Assembly: GCF_000621505.1 (NCBI RefSeq)
Contig: NZ_JHYD01000033.1
Coordinates: forward strand, 1 to 64,000
Direction: 5' to 3'
Length of the DNA stretch: 64,000 nt
DNA from: Ruminiclostridium cellobioparum DSM 1351 = ATCC 15832
GTDB lineage: Bacteria; Bacillota; Clostridia; Acetivibrionales; DSM-1351
The position numbers and the translations under genes are program-made. Under the pieces are notes generated by a model, which had not been told where the DNA came from, searched no databases, and saw only the letters and a program-made list of their open reading frames with translations. Positions 41,692 through 51,265 of this stretch are shown piece after piece. The number at the start of each line of letters is the position of its first letter. The stretch's first letter is position 1.

Positions 41692-42011
41692 ATGTCGGAC
41701 TATATATTAACCTATTCAAAGACAAAATTTTATCCGCTGGAACCTGTAAGGGAGGATATAAAAATTGAGGATATTGCCCACGCGCTTTCCTTGATGACAA
41801 GAGCCAATGGGCATTTCAAGCACTTTTATTCGGTGGCCCAGCATTCAATAAGCTGCTGCAGGGAGGCCCATATTATGAGTTTGACACGCTGATGAATGTT
41901 CAGCTGTTTGAGACCAGACCTGCCGTTTCAATGCAGCACGACTTTTCGCAGAGGGATTTTAAAAGTGTGGAAAATGAGTTCCTGAGCTTGTTCGAGGAAG
42001 TTTCCGGGTAA
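41692..42011 (+). pseudogene. HD-domain phosphohydrolase gene with internal deletion and frameshift
   Basis: The first 59 codons (MSDYILTYSKTKFYPLEPVR, EDIAHALSLMTRANGHFKHF, YSVAQHSISCCREA) match the N-terminus of a clostridial HD hydrolase, then the frame ends at 41890-41892. From about 41868 another frame continues as YYEFDTLMNVQLFETRPA and SLFEEVSG to TAA 42009-42011, which looks like the same protein's C-terminus. The middle with the HD catalytic residues (normally about 100 residues) is missing. The gene is therefore almost certainly inactive. Confidence 0.75.
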
Positions 42012-42126
42012 GGAAGAGACACTCCTGCGGGCAGTTTATCCGGTGAAACATCAAAATGATTTGAGAATAATAGAGCATTAAAATGGAAAACTATTCAGAA
42101 AATATATTCAAAGTGAGAATTTTGGA

Positions 42127-42744
42127 ATGACAATTGAACATAATGTATTTACTGAAATCGAGACACATTTATTAGAGGACAAACAGCCGTCAATTTACCT
42201 GGAGGATATATCAAAAACTCCGCTGTTTGAAAAATATCCCCTTGTGCTGCTCAACAATCTGAAGAAGACCGGTCAGTCTCCCAGGCACCACCCTGAAGGC
42301 AATGTGTGGAACCACACCATGCTGGTGGTGGACCAGGCCGCAAAGGTCAGGGATAAAAGCCGGGATCCCAGGGCGTTTATGTGGGCTGCCCTGCTTCACG
42401 ACATCGGTAAGCCCGATACGACGAAAATCCGCAAAGGAAGGATTACCTCCTATGATCACGATATAGCCGGAGCTGATCTGACAAGAAAGTTTTTAGCCGG
42501 ATACCTGGAGGAGGAAGGTTTTGTAAATAAAGTTGCAGAGCTTGTGAGATGGCATATGCAGATACTTTTTGTCAATAACAATTTACCCTTTTCCGATGTG
42601 AGATCAATGTTAAGGAAAACAGACGTTGATGAGGTAGCCCTCCTTGGCTTCTGTGACAGGATGGGCAGACTCCATGCCGACCGCAGTGAAGAGGAGGAGA
42701 ATATTAAGAGGTTCCTGGCAAAGGTTAAAGCTAATCAGGCCTGA
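42127..42744 (+). CDS. HD-domain (HDIG) phosphohydrolase
   Basis: A 205-residue protein with His in [13 protein letters not shown], the HD pair in [14 protein letters not shown] and a later His in [11 protein letters not shown] and [11 protein letters not shown], a full metal-binding set. Such stand-alone HDIG proteins hydrolyse nucleotides or tRNA-end phosphates; the substrate here is unknown. The ribosome site is weak. Its 3' end overlaps the convergent MFS gene by 14 bp. Confidence 0.85.
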   Translation: MTIEHNVFTEIETHLLEDKQPSIYLEDISKTPLFEKYPLVLLNNLKKTGQSPRHHPEGNVWNHTMLVVDQAAKVRDKSRDPRAFMWAALLHDIGKPDTTKIRKGRITSYDHDIAGADLTRKFLAGYLEEEGFVNKVAELVRWHMQILFVNNNLPFSDVRSMLRKTDVDEVALLGFCDRMGRLHADRSEEEENIKRFLAKVKANQA

Positions 42745-43906
42745 AAACCTTGAGCTTTCTCAGAAAGGCCATGGAGAACAGCTGGGCACAGCCCACAAAC
42801 AGCAGGAAATAGTTCAGATGGCTTTCATTCCCGAAAAAGGTCAACAGGCTTATAAGGAGCACCGTACTTATAAACCTGCCTGAGTTGAGCATTATTTCCT
42901 TGTTGATGATATATTCCACTCTCAAATCCTCCTCATGCTGCAGGCTTATAATATTAAAGCTTGCCGAGGACAGCGGCACCAGAAAGAAAGGCACGAAGGC
43001 CGAGTCCAAAATCATAAAAAACAATAATGAGCCGTAGCTTATATTTATCACAAGCCCCAGTACGGCCACAAACATAAGGATTGCACCCAGCAGCATTGAA
43101 ATCAGTCTCAATTTGGGCTTGATAAGTTTTTGCTCGGCTATATATGCCGCTGAGGAGATAAGGGATGCGAAGAGTGAAAATTTTCCCACGGCCAGTTCAC
43201 TTCCGGTTGCTTTGTATACAAGAACTATTATGAGAAATCCTATGATAACATCTCGGAAGCCCCATAGGGCAATGCTCCTTCTAAGATTTTTCCAGTCCCC
43301 GCAATTGCTTTTAAAGATTTTGCCATAGTTGAGACGGGTGCCGTAATTATCGGCTTTCAGCATCAATGATACCAGGATAAGGATTATAAATAATATCAAG
43401 GATGAGGAAAAGACGATGGTATAGCCGGCTGACATGCTGTTTGCATTGATTATGAAAGCTGAAGTAATTGGTGCAGCCGCTCCGCAAACCCCTGATATTC
43501 CGCCGTTGAACCCGTTAAAAGTGTCCCTGTTTTCAGTGGAGGTAAAATCGAAACTCAAAACATGGTAGGAAAGCCAGTAAAAGCCCCCGGCTATGCCGAA
43601 CAGTGCACCCACAGGTATTACATATTTCGTAACATCATTTTTTAATATCAATATAAACCCGAAAAACATAATAAAAAAAATTATTCCCAGCCTTAACGCC
43701 CAGATACCGTTCTTTTTTTTGGACAACCGGCCTGCCAGTATAAAAGCCGGAGGTATAAGGGCATAATGCATAAGGTTGTATTGTGCTATTACTATAAAAT
43801 TGTTGGATTTCTTCCAGAGAAAAATGTTTACAAAGACGTTGGAAAGACCCATTGCAAGCGTAAACAGGGCACTGATAACAAGTAAAATTTTAGCTTTTCC
43901 CGACAT
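42731..43906 (-). CDS. Major facilitator superfamily transporter
   Basis: A 391-residue protein with about twelve membrane segments, an Arg/Lys-rich loop after the second pair ([17 protein letters not shown]) and a charged central loop. The sequence is of the MFS_1 class found in clostridia as a hypothetical exporter. GGAGG precedes the ATG on the minus strand. No substrate can be assigned. Confidence 0.82.
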   Translation of the reverse strand: MSGKAKILLVISALFTLAMGLSNVFVNIFLWKKSNNFIVIAQYNLMHYALIPPAFILAGRLSKKKNGIWALRLGIIFFIMFFGFILILKNDVTKYVIPVGALFGIAGGFYWLSYHVLSFDFTSTENRDTFNGFNGGISGVCGAAAPITSAFIINANSMSAGYTIVFSSSLILFIILILVSLMLKADNYGTRLNYGKIFKSNCGDWKNLRRSIALWGFRDVIIGFLIIVLVYKATGSELAVGKFSLFASLISSAAYIAEQKLIKPKLRLISMLLGAILMFVAVLGLVINISYGSLLFFMILDSAFVPFFLVPLSSASFNIISLQHEEDLRVEYIINKEIMLNSGRFISTVLLISLLTFFGNESHLNYFLLFVGCAQLFSMAFLRKLKVFRPD

Positions 43907-44113
43907 TACTACCTCCAGAAATTTGATTATTATAAAAGTTGCCGCTCAAGTTTTTATTTTTAACCAAGTAAATGGAGATTATTTTGTTTTTAATTAAATA
44001 TAATGTGGTAAAATAAAAGTTAGTTCTTAAATACTTTTATAAAAAGTTTTGTTATTATAAATTTGATAGGACCGGTAAATTGTTTCAGCCGGGCCGGAAA
44101 TGGAGAGATAAGT

Positions 44114-45289
44114 ATGATTAATTTTGAATTCTATAATCCTGCCAGAATAATATTCGGAAAGGATACCGAATTCCAGGCCGGAAAGCAGATTGCCAAATAC
44201 GGTAAAAGAGTATTGCTGCACTATGGCGGAGGCTCCATCAAAGCCAATGGTGTGTATGATAAAGTTGTAAAGTCACTTAAGGAAGAGGGTTTATTCTTTG
44301 TGGAACTGTCGGGAGTTGTTCCGAATCCCAGATTAAGCCTTGTCCGTGAGGGAATTGAGCTCTGCAAGGAAAATAATCTGGATTTTGTGCTGGCGGTGGG
44401 CGGAGGCAGCGTTATCGATTCAGCCAAGGCCATAGCGGCAGGGGTCAGATACAGCGGTGATGTATGGGAATTATATATGGACAATTCAAAACTGGCAGGA
44501 CTGACAGAAGCTCTTCCGGTAGGAGTTGTTTTAACAATACCCGCGGCAGGCTCCGAATCCTCCACAGCTTCAGTTATCACAAACGAGGAAGGCTGGCTGA
44601 AACGTGCAATAAATACCGAGGTGGTAATACCGAAATTTGCGGTATTAAACCCGGAATCCAGCTATACGCTTCCCGCATACCAGACAGCCTGCGGTGCAAG
44701 TGATATTTTTGCCCACCTCATGGAGAGGTATTTTACACAGGAACCAAATGTGGATTTCACAGACAGGCTCATTGAAGCAAATATGAGAACCATACTTAAC
44801 AATGCACCTCTGGCTTTGAAAAACCCCAATGACTATAATGTCAGGGCCGAGATAATGTGGGCGGGTGCAGTAGCTCATAACAACCTCCTGAATACCGGAA
44901 GGATAGGTGATTGGGGCAGCCATGACATAGAGCATGAAATCAGCGGAGCATACGATATAGCCCACGGTGCGGGTTTGTCCATAGTGTTCCCTGCATGGAT
45001 GAAGTATGTATACAAGCAGAATGTGGACAAATTCATACAATTTGCAATGAGAGTTTTCAATGTGGACTTCAGCTTTGATGATAAGGAAAAGATTGTATTT
45101 GAAATGATAGAGAGACTTGAGGCCTGGTATGTCAGGATGGGTCTGCCCATAAGATTGTCCGATGTGAACATAGGAAGCGAAAGAATACGTGAAATGGCAG
45201 ATAAATGCATGGTTGGACGTACCCACGTAGGGAACTTCCAGAAGCTCAGGGCCGATGACATTTATGAGATCTATAAATTAGCACTGTAG
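44114..45289 (+). CDS. Iron-containing alcohol dehydrogenase, butanol dehydrogenase type
   Basis: A 391-residue protein with the NAD(P) motif LAVGGGSVIDSAKAIAAG and iron ligands in ASDIFAHLMERYF and IEHEISGAYDIAHGAGLSIV. It resembles BdhA/YqhD, which reduce aldehydes with NADPH. ATG 44114 follows GGAGA; a longer start at 44063 is unsupported. It is a single gene with its own terminator. Confidence 0.92.
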   Translation: MINFEFYNPARIIFGKDTEFQAGKQIAKYGKRVLLHYGGGSIKANGVYDKVVKSLKEEGLFFVELSGVVPNPRLSLVREGIELCKENNLDFVLAVGGGSVIDSAKAIAAGVRYSGDVWELYMDNSKLAGLTEALPVGVVLTIPAAGSESSTASVITNEEGWLKRAINTEVVIPKFAVLNPESSYTLPAYQTACGASDIFAHLMERYFTQEPNVDFTDRLIEANMRTILNNAPLALKNPNDYNVRAEIMWAGAVAHNNLLNTGRIGDWGSHDIEHEISGAYDIAHGAGLSIVFPAWMKYVYKQNVDKFIQFAMRVFNVDFSFDDKEKIVFEMIERLEAWYVRMGLPIRLSDVNIGSERIREMADKCMVGRTHVGNFQKLRADDIYEIYKLAL

Positions 45290-45332
45290 CAGCTATAACC
45301 GTAGTTCGGCGAAACAGCGAGAACACGGACCA

Positions 45333-45376
45333 CAGCCCGGAGCGGCGGCATTTGCCCTGAATTCCGGGCTGTTTTT
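45333..45376 (+). terminator. Terminator of the alcohol dehydrogenase gene
   Basis: CAGCCCGGA (45333-45341) pairs with TCCGGGCTG (45363-45371), followed by five T residues. The remaining gap to 45529 is AT-rich with no gene. Confidence 0.85.
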
Positions 45377-45529
45377 ATGCCGGTCGGCAAATTGTGCTCC
45401 ATACTCTAAAAATATAGGAAAATATTACTTTTATATTATTGAACCTTATGGTATTTATGGTAAAATATTCATTAAACCATAAAAAGGGAATATCCCTTAA
45501 AAGGCAGAAGAAAAAGGAGGGCCGGTTAA

Positions 45530-46102
45530 ATGAGTGATATTATTAAAATCCTGATTGTAGAGTATGACCCTGATTTTGCATTTTTAATCAAACAGCAGCT
45601 GTCAAAGGAACCTGATTTCAATTGCATCGGGATTGCTTCAAATTACGCTGACGCCATAAAACTGGCTAACGTGTATATGCCCCATGTAGTCATTATGGAC
45701 CTGAACCTTTCATTATCCGAATTTGAAGGAGTGGAGATTTCCAGGGAAATCAGAATAAAGACAGGGGCCAAGGTAATAATCCTCACTTCTCTCGAATCGG
45801 AGGGAATTGTGGAGTATGCGGCAAAAAGAGCCTTCGCCGCGGATTGCTTGCTTAAAAGCCAGTTTTCCATCCTGTGCAACACAGTGAGGTACGTTGCAAA
45901 TGGAACGACTCCCCATCAGCTTTTAATCAGAAAGCTGATCCTGGAGGATCTATCCAACGCCGAAAAAAATATATTTGATATGATAATCGGAAAAAATATA
46001 GGGATCAAATCCAGCAACAAGACCATATCCAATCAGAAAACCAGCATTTTGAAAAAGCTTGGGCTTAAAAATACGAAAGAATTGATAAAGCTGATGGGAT
46101 GA
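45530..46102 (+). CDS. Orphan response regulator with LuxR-like C-terminus
   Basis: A 190-residue protein with a receiver (IKILIVEYDPDF; acceptor Asp in VVIMDLNLSLSEFEG) and a short helix-turn-helix end (KTISNQKTSILKKLGLKNTK). The first acidic pocket reads EYD rather than the usual DD or ED, so phosphorylation may be altered. There is no kinase gene next to it. AAAGGAGGG precedes the ATG. Confidence 0.82.
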   Translation: MSDIIKILIVEYDPDFAFLIKQQLSKEPDFNCIGIASNYADAIKLANVYMPHVVIMDLNLSLSEFEGVEISREIRIKTGAKVIILTSLESEGIVEYAAKRAFAADCLLKSQFSILCNTVRYVANGTTPHQLLIRKLILEDLSNAEKNIFDMIIGKNIGIKSSNKTISNQKTSILKKLGLKNTKELIKLMG

Positions 46103-46184
46103 AGGCTGTTTATGTATTATAATTATCTTATATAATTAAAACGTTTTGAGTAAAATAAGATAAATAATATTTTAGGAGCAGGTT

Positions 46185-47582
46185 ATGGAAGGTTATTATT
46201 TGATGCCCCATCCGCCTCTGATAATTCCCCGGGTGGGCAGAGGCCAGGAAAAACAGATACAGAAAACCATAGACGGTTGTAATTCGATAGGCCTTGAAAT
46301 AGACAGATCAGGTATCCATACAATAATAGTCATTACACCCCATGGAACTGTTTTCCGGGATGCAGTAGCTCTGACCGGGATTGAAAACCTTAAAGGCGAT
46401 TTCGGTAAATTTGGAGCCAAACAGGTCAGCTTTAACATTAAAGTTGATTTGACACTTACGCATGAAATAATAAGGGAAGCGGAAAAGGCCCAAATTGCCG
46501 TCGCAGCCCTTAACAGGGAAAATGCAAAATCCTATGGTGTATCCCTGGAGCTGGACCATGGGGCAGCTGTTCCTTTGAGCTTTGTTAAAAGCCTGGATAA
46601 AATTGAACTTGTCCACATCACATATGGAATGCTCTCTCCCATTGAGCTCTATTCTTTTGGTATGGCTATAGAGAAGGCCTGTCAAAAGACCGGTACCAGG
46701 GCGGCAGTTATTGCCTCGGGGGATCTTTCCCACAGGCTTGCAAAGGATGGTCCCTATCCGTACAGTCCGTACGGTGCAAAATTTGATTCCCGCCTGCTGG
46801 AACTGCTTGAGCAGGGGGATTTCAAAGGCCTGTTCAACCTTGATGGAACTATGATCACCGAAGCCGGAGAATGTGGCCTGCGGTCACTTTATATTCTGGC
46901 GGGAACCCTTGACGGAAAAGATGCCAAAGCCGAAATTCTGAGTTATGAAGGTCCGTTTGGCGTAGGTTACGGTGTTGCACGCTTCAAGGTATCCGAGGGC
47001 AGATCAATTTTTGACGACATAAAAAACCTGGGCCGGGAGAGCCATGTGAAAAGGCTTGAGGAAGGCCCTGCCTATACCAGGCTTGCCAGGCGTAATATTG
47101 AAAACTTTTTCAGGACAGGAAAGTCTCTGACGGTAAAGGGTATTAAAGATAAAGAATTATTAAACGATAGAAAAGGTGTATTTGTATCCCTGAAGCTGGC
47201 AGGTGAGTTAAGGGGCTGCATAGGAACCATAGAAGCCGTCACCTGTTCAGTGGGAGAGGAAATCCTTAATAATTCCATATCAGCTGCCTTTAATGATCCC
47301 AGATTCTCACCCCTGAGGGAGGAGGAACTGTACCAGCTGGATATTTCGGTTGACCTGCTGTATCCGGCCGAAAAATGCAGTTTTGAGGACTTGGACCCCA
47401 AAAGCTATGGAGTCATTGTCACCAGCGGCAAAAAGAGGGGATTGCTGCTGCCCATGCTGGAAGGCATTGATTCCAGTGAAGAACAGGTTTCCATTGCCCT
47501 GCAGAAGGCAGGAATCGGAAAAAACCAATCCTATGAAATCGAGAGGTTTAAAGTCGAGAGATTTAAAGAGGTGGAAGCTTGA
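46185..47582 (+). CDS. AmmeMemoRadiSam system fusion protein: MEMO domain plus AMMECR1 domain
   Basis: A 465-residue fusion. The first 280 residues are the MEMO/class III extradiol dioxygenase-like domain (MPHPPLIIPRVGRGQE, HTIIVITPHGTVFRD, ASGDLSHRL). The last 175 are an AMMECR1 domain (GVFVSLKLAGELRGCIGTIE). These occur as a conserved trio with a radical SAM enzyme across anaerobes. The precise chemistry is not something I can infer from sequence. Its stop overlaps the radical SAM start. Confidence 0.9.
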   Translation: MEGYYLMPHPPLIIPRVGRGQEKQIQKTIDGCNSIGLEIDRSGIHTIIVITPHGTVFRDAVALTGIENLKGDFGKFGAKQVSFNIKVDLTLTHEIIREAEKAQIAVAALNRENAKSYGVSLELDHGAAVPLSFVKSLDKIELVHITYGMLSPIELYSFGMAIEKACQKTGTRAAVIASGDLSHRLAKDGPYPYSPYGAKFDSRLLELLEQGDFKGLFNLDGTMITEAGECGLRSLYILAGTLDGKDAKAEILSYEGPFGVGYGVARFKVSEGRSIFDDIKNLGRESHVKRLEEGPAYTRLARRNIENFFRTGKSLTVKGIKDKELLNDRKGVFVSLKLAGELRGCIGTIEAVTCSVGEEILNNSISAAFNDPRFSPLREEELYQLDISVDLLYPAEKCSFEDLDPKSYGVIVTSGKKRGLLLPMLEGIDSSEEQVSIALQKAGIGKNQSYEIERFKVERFKEVEA

Positions 47583-48478
47583 AAAAAGAGGCTATGTTTT
47601 TTCATCCCGAGGAAGGGAAGATCAGATGTGTGCTTTGCCCGCACTACTGCCTTATAGCAAAGGGGAACGTCGGGTTCTGCGGAGTGAGGCAGTGCGGCCA
47701 ATCCGGGGATGAACTGAAGCTGTTTACATTGAATTACGGAGAAATAACCTCAATTTCACTGGACCCCATAATAAAGAAACCCCTGTACCATTTCCACCCC
47801 CGGGATAACATATTATCCGTGGGGAGCTTCGGCTGCAATTTCAAATGCAGTTTCTGCCAGAATTATTCTATTTCCCAGCACAGGGCCGAAAGCCGGTATG
47901 TGCCGGCCGGGGAAATGGCAGATATAAGCCTTCGGAATACCGACAGCATAGGTCTGGCTTTTACCTACAATGAACCGTCAATCTGGTACGAATATGTTTA
48001 TGATGTTGCAGGTGAGATAAAGAGAAGGGACGGGGAACATAAAATAGTGCTGGTCACAAACGGATATATAAATGAGGAACCGCTGAAAAAGCTGCTTCCC
48101 TATGTTGATGCCATGAATATTGATTTAAAGGGTGACGGGGAATTTTATAAAAGCATTTGTCTGGGCAAACTGGAACCGGTTATGAATACCATCAGGGTTG
48201 CAAACGGAGAGGGCTGTCATATTGAAGTAACCACACTCCTTATTCCCGGAGAAAACAACAGCCATGAAACCCTGGACAGGCTGGGCGATTTCCTTGCTTC
48301 AGTAGACAGGGATATTGTACTCCATGTATCACGTTTTTTCCCAAGGTACAGAATGAAAAAACCTGCAACCGGCATTGAAGATTTAAAAAAGGCGTATCAG
48401 CAGTTAAGGAAAAAACTCACCAATGTGTACGTGGGCAATGTCAGTGAGGAAGAAAGGTCATATATTATGAACCAATGA
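47579..48478 (+). CDS. amrS: AmmeMemoRadiSam system radical SAM enzyme (AmrS)
   Basis: A 299-residue radical SAM protein with the CxxxCxxC cluster motif in GSFGCNFKCSFCQNYSIS and an N-terminal Cys cluster (CVLCPHYC, CGVRQCG). It starts at a TTG (47579) that overlaps the preceding stop, with AGAGGTGG upstream. It belongs with the fused MEMO-AMMECR1 protein and is distantly like pyruvate-formate-lyase activases. Confidence 0.92.
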   Translation: MKKEAMFFHPEEGKIRCVLCPHYCLIAKGNVGFCGVRQCGQSGDELKLFTLNYGEITSISLDPIIKKPLYHFHPRDNILSVGSFGCNFKCSFCQNYSISQHRAESRYVPAGEMADISLRNTDSIGLAFTYNEPSIWYEYVYDVAGEIKRRDGEHKIVLVTNGYINEEPLKKLLPYVDAMNIDLKGDGEFYKSICLGKLEPVMNTIRVANGEGCHIEVTTLLIPGENNSHETLDRLGDFLASVDRDIVLHVSRFFPRYRMKKPATGIEDLKKAYQQLRKKLTNVYVGNVSEEERSYIMNQ

Positions 48479-48510
48479 TTATTTTGGGTGACTATTTTGG
48501 GGAGTGTGAC

Positions 48511-49434
48511 ATGGCAGAACAGCTGAGTCTTTTGGATAACAGTGTTGAAAAGGTTTCAAGCGGCAAGCTTAAAACAATAATCTCGGCGTCGAGGAGAACC
48601 GATGTGCCTGCCTTTCACTATGACTGGCTGCAGGAGGTACTTGCGGCGGGCAGGGTTCAAGTGCCTAATCCAAGGTTCCCGGATAAACGGTATGAAGTGG
48701 ATCTGACGCCTGAAGGAGTCCATTCCATAGTACTGTGGAGCAAGAATTTCAGCAGGGTTTTAGATGCTCCGGGGCACCTGACCGAATATAACCTGTATTT
48801 CCAATACACAATAAATAACTACTCCGGGCTCCTTGAACCCAATGTCCCCAAATATGCCGAAACTCTGAAAATACTGGAGGGCCTGCTGGGAAGATATTTA
48901 CCCGAGCAGTTCAACATACGGTTTGACCCCGTAATCATTTCAACAAGGGGTGAGATAAGTCCGACACCCCATATGCCTGAGAAGGCAAGACTCATAGCCT
49001 TTGAACGGCTGTGCAGGGATTTGTGTTCTCTGGGTATGCAGAGATGCCGGATTACCACTTCATATCTGGCCATGTACAACCATTTAAAGAACAGGATAAA
49101 GCAGTGCGGTCTGGATATAAGACACCTGGACAACGATATGCAGATGGATTTTTTTACAAGGCTGGCTGAGATCTCCGGAAATTACGGTTTAAAATTATAC
49201 TCCTGCGCCAGTACGGTTTTGGAGAAAATTGAAGGTATGGACCGGGGGCAGTGCATTGACGGGGAACTGTTGGAAAGGCTTTTTGGAGGAAGGGTAAAAA
49301 AAGCGAAGGACAGTGGACAGAGAGAAGCCTGCGGCTGTTCCGCCAGCAGGGATATAGGGATTTATTCGAAAACCGCCGGCGGGATGAAATGCTTCCATGG
49401 CTGCAAATATTGCTATGTTATGGACGGCAGTTGA
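48511..49434 (+). CDS. DUF1848 radical-SAM-like protein
   Basis: A 307-residue protein with the DUF1848 start (KTIISASRRTDVPAFHYDWL), a TIM-barrel-like middle (FNIRFDPVIISTRGEISPTP) and a terminal Cys cluster (CGCSASRDIGIY, CFHGCKYCYV). The family is thought to bind an iron-sulfur cluster through that C-terminal motif. ATG 48511 has GGGGAG just upstream; ATG 48475, overlapping the previous stop as ATGA, is the other option. It probably shares a transcript with the AmmeMemoRadiSam genes. Confidence 0.82.
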   Translation: MAEQLSLLDNSVEKVSSGKLKTIISASRRTDVPAFHYDWLQEVLAAGRVQVPNPRFPDKRYEVDLTPEGVHSIVLWSKNFSRVLDAPGHLTEYNLYFQYTINNYSGLLEPNVPKYAETLKILEGLLGRYLPEQFNIRFDPVIISTRGEISPTPHMPEKARLIAFERLCRDLCSLGMQRCRITTSYLAMYNHLKNRIKQCGLDIRHLDNDMQMDFFTRLAEISGNYGLKLYSCASTVLEKIEGMDRGQCIDGELLERLFGGRVKKAKDSGQREACGCSASRDIGIYSKTAGGMKCFHGCKYCYVMDGS

Positions 49435-49451
49435 TATTGGTTTGGCACTAC

Positions 49452-49485
49452 AAAAAACACTTACTTTTTATGGTAAGTGTTTTTT
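49452..49485. terminator. Bidirectional terminator after the DUF1848 gene
   Basis: AAAAAACACTTAC (49452-49464) pairs perfectly with GTAAGTGTTTTTT (49473-49485), between convergent genes. Confidence 0.85.
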
Positions 49486-49515
49486 AGAATAGAAATTTAT
49501 AACGTTTTATTAAGA

Positions 49516-50010
49516 TTATCTTACTCTGACTCTATGTTTGATACAGAAATTATGTTCGTTGGAGGCAAGATATATTATTCCTTCAATAAACCCTACCAGG
49601 GCGGGAATACCGGTCCAGCAGAACAACAAGTACAATATGCCCATTCCGACCTTACCCATGTAAAATTTGTGGATGCCAATTCCCCCAAGAAAAATTCCCA
49701 AAAGTCCGGCGGCTATTTTACTCTTGATAGGCCAGGCGGGACTGATGCCTTCATTAACCATTTGCTGGTAGTGGTAAGCCTGCTGTGCCTGTGCCGTCTG
49801 GTTTGGATGTACCGGCGGATGATATTGCTGCTGAGGGTTGGACTGCTGGAAATTGGACTGTTGATAGTTAGGCTGCTGCCCGCCCGCCGGCGTCTGGACC
49901 TTTGGCTGTGCAGCTGATGCATTAGCAATAAAGACTTCTCCGCAGTACTTGCACTCTCTTGTGTCAGGTGCGTTGGGAGCACCGCATTGAGGACAAATGT
50001 TATCTGACAT
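49516..50010 (-). CDS. TM2-domain protein with N-terminal zinc ribbon
   Basis: A 164-residue protein. An N-terminal zinc ribbon (CPQCGAPNA, CKYCGEVF) is followed by a Gln/Pro-rich linker and a C-terminal TM2 domain (GLLGIFLGGIGIHKFYMGKV). TM2 proteins are small membrane proteins of unknown role. It lies next to another zinc-ribbon protein on the same strand. Confidence 0.88.
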   Translation of the reverse strand: MSDNICPQCGAPNAPDTRECKYCGEVFIANASAAQPKVQTPAGGQQPNYQQSNFQQSNPQQQYHPPVHPNQTAQAQQAYHYQQMVNEGISPAWPIKSKIAAGLLGIFLGGIGIHKFYMGKVGMGILYLLFCWTGIPALVGFIEGIIYLASNEHNFCIKHRVRVR

Positions 50011-50063
50011 ATATAAAACCCCTTTATTATATTTTAGGATTACTACCTATATTATAGAAGAAA

Positions 50064-51194
50064 TCATACCTTTTTTCCACATTCAGGACAAAATTTCGAG
50101 CCGTCGGGTACAGCTGCTCCGCAGGAGCAGGTTTTAGTACCTATTGAAGCTCCGCATTCAGGACAGAATTTCGAGTTGGCCGGGACTGTCTTTCCACAGG
50201 TTGGACACTGCTTTTTAGGAGTTTCCACAGGGCTGCCGCACTCACAGCAAAACCTTGAATTTGCAGGATTGTCAAAACTGCAGGCAGGACACTTTATAAC
50301 CGCATTATCAATAACCGCTCTGGTGTTTACCGACGAAGCCATCTCGCCAAACAGGGATGAACCTACCCCGGCTCCTACATTGCCGCTGACAAAGGCTCCT
50401 GCTATTCCCGAGTCGTTGGAGGCGGCGTTGTCGTACACATCAAAGGAACGCTTTGTCACATAGCGGTTATCTCCCATGATTTCAAATTCTGCACGGTTTT
50501 TAAGGATTTCGTTTATTTCTTCAAAATCTTCATCGGGAAAATTTATGGACTTTATAAAAAAGTTTACCGGTGCTAAGCCGTATTTTTTAAATTCGGAAGA
50601 AATCTTATCCTTTGCCATGGTGGAAATGGAATCCAGTTTGGCGGTGATTTCCAATGCTGAAATTTTTTCATTAATAATTATGTTGGCAATAATGGTTTTT
50701 ATTTTCTGTACCAGAATACCTTTGAAATAGTCCATTATTGCATCAAACTTGACAATTTCGGCAGGGCCTATTATACCTATAAGCTCGGTAAAGAATTTAA
50801 GGTAATTGTCCACCTTGAGCCCCATCTGGCCGAAGGCTCTGACTCTCAGCTTGGTGAAATATTTAGGGTCTATGACCTGCACCGGATCGGAGGTTCCCCA
50901 GTAAATGTCCAGCTTGGTAGCAATGTTCAGGAAGAATATTTCAGCAGAAAAAGGTGTTTTTCCGCCAAAAGGCAAATTGACAATGGATTTCAGTATGGGA
51001 AGATTTTTTGCATCCAGAGTATATGTACCGGCATTAAATACATCGCATACCGTTCCGCCTTTTACAAATATTGCTGCCTGACCCTCGCCGACAATGAGCT
51101 GTGTTCCGTAAACAAGCTCTTCGGAGGGATATTTGTAGACAATCCAATCCCTAGTTCTAAGGCCGTCAAATTTCACCCTGTCGATTATAGCCAT
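50064..51194 (-). CDS. SPFH-domain protein (YdjI/virion-core-like) with two C-terminal zinc ribbons
   Basis: A 376-residue protein with an SPFH domain (about 20-250; LIVGEGQAAIFVKGGTVCDV), a glycine-rich region and three zinc-ribbon modules near the C-terminus (CPACSFDNPANSRFCCECGS, CPTCGKTVPA, CGAAVPDGSKFCPECGKKV). Bacillus YdjI is the nearest relative, linked to membrane stress with PspA. ATG 51194 is preceded by GAGGT on its strand; a GTG at 51203 overlaps that site. Confidence 0.87.
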   Translation of the reverse strand: MAIIDRVKFDGLRTRDWIVYKYPSEELVYGTQLIVGEGQAAIFVKGGTVCDVFNAGTYTLDAKNLPILKSIVNLPFGGKTPFSAEIFFLNIATKLDIYWGTSDPVQVIDPKYFTKLRVRAFGQMGLKVDNYLKFFTELIGIIGPAEIVKFDAIMDYFKGILVQKIKTIIANIIINEKISALEITAKLDSISTMAKDKISSEFKKYGLAPVNFFIKSINFPDEDFEEINEILKNRAEFEIMGDNRYVTKRSFDVYDNAASNDSGIAGAFVSGNVGAGVGSSLFGEMASSVNTRAVIDNAVIKCPACSFDNPANSRFCCECGSPVETPKKQCPTCGKTVPANSKFCPECGASIGTKTCSCGAAVPDGSKFCPECGKKV

Positions 51195-51265
51195 AATATG
51201 CACCTCAAACCTTATTTTGCTAAAAATTATATCATATCACTGAGCTGAAAACAATTACAAACACA

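Noticed and set aside
44645-45226. 193-codon antisense frame in the alcohol dehydrogenase gene
   Set aside because: It is fully contained in a conserved gene on the other strand and has no similarity to a known family.
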